DNA of 32,285 nucleotides, from positions 1-32,285 of the forward strand of contig CAZCSK010000028.1 of the NCBI GenBank assembly GCA_964501265.1, in the 5' to 3' direction. Shown here one piece after another: positions 30,218 through 32,285 of the stretch; the stretch's first letter is position 1; each line of letters opens with the position of its first letter. The notes under the pieces are model-generated. The model had not been told where the DNA came from. It did not search any database and saw only the letters and a list, made by a program, of their open reading frames with translations. The translations under genes and the position numbers were made by a program. The DNA comes from CAZCSK01 sp964501265. GTDB lineage: Bacteria > Actinomycetota > CADDZG01 > JAHWKV01.

Positions 30218-31524
30218 GATGCACGCACCCCTTGTTTGAAGGAGCAGGCGCGCTCAGCGACGTGCGCGTCGAACTCGTCGCGGAACAACTCGATCGCGCT
30301 GCGTACCGCGTAGGCGCACGAGTCGCCCAGCAAACAGAAACACACGCCGCCGGGGACCCACTTGAGGCTCGGAGCGCAGATCTGGTTGCAGACATCGAGC
30401 AGCAGGTCGACGTCGCCGGGTTCCCCGCGTCCCGATGCGATTCTTTCGAGGATCTTCAGTCCCCACCAGGTGCCCTCGCGGCACGGCGTACATTTTCCGC
30501 ACGACTCGTGGTTGAAGAACCGGGCGGTAATGAGGGCCGCATCCACCATGCATGCTCCGCTGTTCATGAACGTCACCGAGCCGGAACCGAGGATCGTTCC
30601 CGCTTCGCCCATCGTGTCGAAGTCAAGAGCGATGTCTGCGTCGCGCCGCCACACCGAACTCGCTCCGCCAGGGATTACACCTTTTAGTTCGCCGCCGATC
30701 ATTCCACCAGCAAGCTCAAGTAACTCCGACATAGAGGTTCCGAGCGGCACCTCGTAGTTGGCCGGATGCGCGACGTGGCCTGAGACCGAGAAGATCTTCG
30801 GTCCGGGAGATTTCTCGGTTCCCATAGACCGAAACCAGTCGACGCCGTTAAGCAGGATATGCGGGAGCGTCGCCAGAGTCTCGACGTTGTTCACCACCGT
30901 CGGCTGGTGATAAAGACCTTTGAGTGCTGGGAAGAAGGGTGGACGCATCCGCGGCTGGCCGCGGAAACCTTCGAGGGACTCCAATAGCGCTGTCTCCTCC
31001 CCGCAGATGTACGAGCCGGCCCCCGGATGCACGTACACCGGGCAAGAGAAATCCGACCCAGCGATGTTGGCGCCGATCAGGCCTTGTGCTTCTGCATCGG
31101 CGATCGCTCGCTCGAGTCGCCGTCGGCCGAGCCCAAACTCTCCCCGAACGTAGATGTATACCGCCGCGGCTTGAACCGCAAAGGCGCAAATCAGTGCGCC
31201 CTCAAGGATCGCATGGGGGTCGCGCTCCGTCAGTTCCCGGTCTTTGAATGTACAGGGCTCCCCCTCGTCGTCGTTCACAACTACATAACGCGGGAAAACG
31301 TCCGCCGGAAGGAGGCCCCACTTTGTGCCAGTGGAGAAACCGGCCCCGCCGCGCCCACGAAGACCGGAAGCTTTGACGATTTCAATCACATCATCTGGTT
31401 TGTGATCCGTCACCGCGCGACGAAGACCTTCGTATGCCCCATCCGCAAGGGCTCGCTCAAGTTTGAAGGAGTCGGTTGGATTTTCGGCCCATCGCTTTTT
31501 GACGACAAGCGTCTCGCTAATCAT
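30214..31524 (-). CDS. nuoF: NADH-quinone oxidoreductase subunit F
   Basis: The 436-residue NADH-binding flavoprotein. GLRGRGGAGFSTGTKW at 54-69 and NDDEGEPCTFKDRE at 84-97 form the NADH/FMN site (the usual Ser in DESEP is Gly here), and GAGSYICGEETAL at 168-180 continues it. The [4Fe-4S] N3 ligands are C342, C345, C348 and C397. It accepts hydride from NADH and passes electrons to NuoE and NuoG. The ATG at 31524 overlaps nuoE by 8 nt. It is absent from the first operon. Confidence 0.96.
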   Translation of the reverse strand: MISETLVVKKRWAENPTDSFKLERALADGAYEGLRRAVTDHKPDDVIEIVKASGLRGRGGAGFSTGTKWGLLPADVFPRYVVVNDDEGEPCTFKDRELTERDPHAILEGALICAFAVQAAAVYIYVRGEFGLGRRRLERAIADAEAQGLIGANIAGSDFSCPVYVHPGAGSYICGEETALLESLEGFRGQPRMRPPFFPALKGLYHQPTVVNNVETLATLPHILLNGVDWFRSMGTEKSPGPKIFSVSGHVAHPANYEVPLGTSMSELLELAGGMIGGELKGVIPGGASSVWRRDADIALDFDTMGEAGTILGSGSVTFMNSGACMVDAALITARFFNHESCGKCTPCREGTWWGLKILERIASGRGEPGDVDLLLDVCNQICAPSLKWVPGGVCFCLLGDSCAYAVRSAIELFRDEFDAHVAERACSFKQGVRAS

Positions 31525-31990
31525 TGGCTCTTACCGAATTGAGCAACACCACTGCGGCCTCTCCCGACAGCGGACCATGCATCGCCTGATAATCGATTTG
31601 CAACATCGGAGCGAGATCGCAGGCGGCGAGACACTCGACCCTCTCTAGCGTGAACTGACCATCGCTGGTCGTCTGGCCGCATTTGATGCCTAAATGCTTT
31701 TCCAGCGAGTCAATCAACTTCTCCGCTCCATTGAGAGAACAAGCGATGTTTTGACACATGCTGACCACATGGCGGCCCTTGGGTTTGAAGTGAAACATCG
31801 TGTAAAAGGTGGCAACCGAGCGCACTTGCGCGGACGTGATCCCCAAGATTTCGGCGACCTCAGTCATCCCTTCTTCAGTGACGTATCCGTCGCGCTCCTG
31901 CACAAGGTGTAGCAAAGGGACGAGCGCGCTCCTCGAGCGACCCGGCGGATATCGCTCGATGAGTTTGGTTGCCTCAACAGCCAAACTCAT
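31517..31990 (-). CDS. nuoE: NADH-quinone oxidoreductase subunit E
   Basis: A 157-residue thioredoxin-like [2Fe-2S] protein with ligands C79, C84, C120 and C124 (C-x4-C and C-x3-C). ITSAQVRSVATFYTMFHFKP at 51-70 is the family helix. It holds the N1a cluster and pairs with NuoF. The ATG overlaps the nuoD stop by 4 nt. Length is usual for the family. Confidence 0.96.
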   Translation of the reverse strand: MSLAVEATKLIERYPPGRSRSALVPLLHLVQERDGYVTEEGMTEVAEILGITSAQVRSVATFYTMFHFKPKGRHVVSMCQNIACSLNGAEKLIDSLEKHLGIKCGQTTSDGQFTLERVECLAACDLAPMLQIDYQAMHGPLSGEAAVVLLNSVRAND

Positions 31991-32285
31991 CTGTCCACGC
32001 CCCCCATTACGGGATCTACGGACGCGATCGCGGCCACAGTGTCGGCGACGAGCGAATCCTTCATCATCACCGGCAACGATTGAAGGTTGACGAATGAGGG
32101 ATCCCTTACGTGAACCCGATACGGGTTGGTTCCACCGTCGGAAACGATCCAGGCACCTAACTCGCCTCGAGGCGATTCAACAGATACGTAGACCTCCCCG
32201 GCCGGAACGGTGTATCCCTGAGTTACGAGCTTGAAGTGATGAATAACGGCCTCCATAGAAGTCGTCAATTGACGTCGGGGCGGGG
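31987..32285 (-). CDS. nuoD: NADH-quinone oxidoreductase subunit D, C-terminal part (second operon; 5' end beyond window)
   Basis: The frame is open to the right edge, so only about 98 C-terminal residues are seen. SMEAVIHHFKLVTQGY, GEVYVSVESPRGELGAWIVS and NPYRVHVRDPSFVNLQ match the end of NuoD, and the terminal GGVDR is the usual finish (the first-operon copy ends GDIDR). A TTG at 32268 is not a real start; the upstream codons continue the protein (PRRQLTTS). Its stop overlaps nuoE by 4 nt. nuoA, nuoB and nuoC are expected further right. Confidence 0.94.
   Translation of the reverse strand, partial: PPRRQLTTSMEAVIHHFKLVTQGYTVPAGEVYVSVESPRGELGAWIVSDGGTNPYRVHVRDPSFVNLQSLPVMMKDSLVADTVAAIASVDPVMGGVDR

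Overview
This is a gene-dense, GC-rich stretch with almost no intergenic DNA. The traits point to an uncultured member of the Actinomycetota: a DUF2277 protein, a large secreted metallophosphoesterase of a type common in actinobacteria, several start codons sitting 6-7 nt behind a -10-like hexamer (leaderless mRNAs), frequent GTG/TTG starts, and two complex I (nuo) operons. The assignment is an inference from gene content; no rRNA is present to confirm it.

Layout. 1-1621 (minus) is a secreted calcineurin-like phosphoesterase that runs off the left edge. It is followed by a DUF2277 gene (minus) and a divergent XRE regulator/nucleotidyltransferase pair (plus, 2015-2864) that looks like a toxin-antitoxin module with its own operator. 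A tRNA-Tyr(GTA) lies on the minus strand at 2935-3018. yajQ and a zinc-ribbon/DUF2007/HIT fusion (plus, 3101-4361) converge on an M23 peptidase and htpX (minus, 4358-6467).

From 6572 to 16958 (minus strand, transcribed right to left) lies a complete 11-gene complex I operon, nuoABCDHIJKLMN, without the NADH-oxidising nuoE, nuoF and nuoG. A GTGA-N6-TCAC site of CRP/FNR type lies upstream of nuoA. NuoI has a long C-terminal tail containing an 18-bp tandem repeat. A 76-bp palindromic repeat occurs twice, once between nuoN and htpX and once inside the nuoC reading frame.

17146-19952 is an island between the two operons. It holds a BrnT/BrnA toxin-antitoxin pair (plus), a minus-strand operon of tryptophan-2,3-dioxygenase-like protein, isoaspartyl peptidase/asparaginase and a small CxC-CxxC protein, and a small single-span membrane protein (plus).

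19899-32285 (minus) is a second complex I operon, nuoD(partial)-E-F-[unknown four-span membrane protein]-G-H-I-J-K-L-M-N. It includes the full NADH module, and every visible gene junction overlaps. nuoA, nuoB and nuoC of this operon presumably lie beyond the right edge. Together the two operons suggest a cell with an NADH:quinone oxidoreductase and a second proton-pumping complex fed by another donor such as ferredoxin, or borrowing the NADH module. The clearest unexplained items are the membrane protein wedged between nuoF and nuoG, the dispersed repeat that enters nuoC in frame, and the NuoI tail.

No gene-free stretch exceeds 300 bases. The largest is 16959-17169, which holds the nuoA and brnT regulatory sites. 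No insertion sequences, prophage genes or CRISPR arrays were seen.
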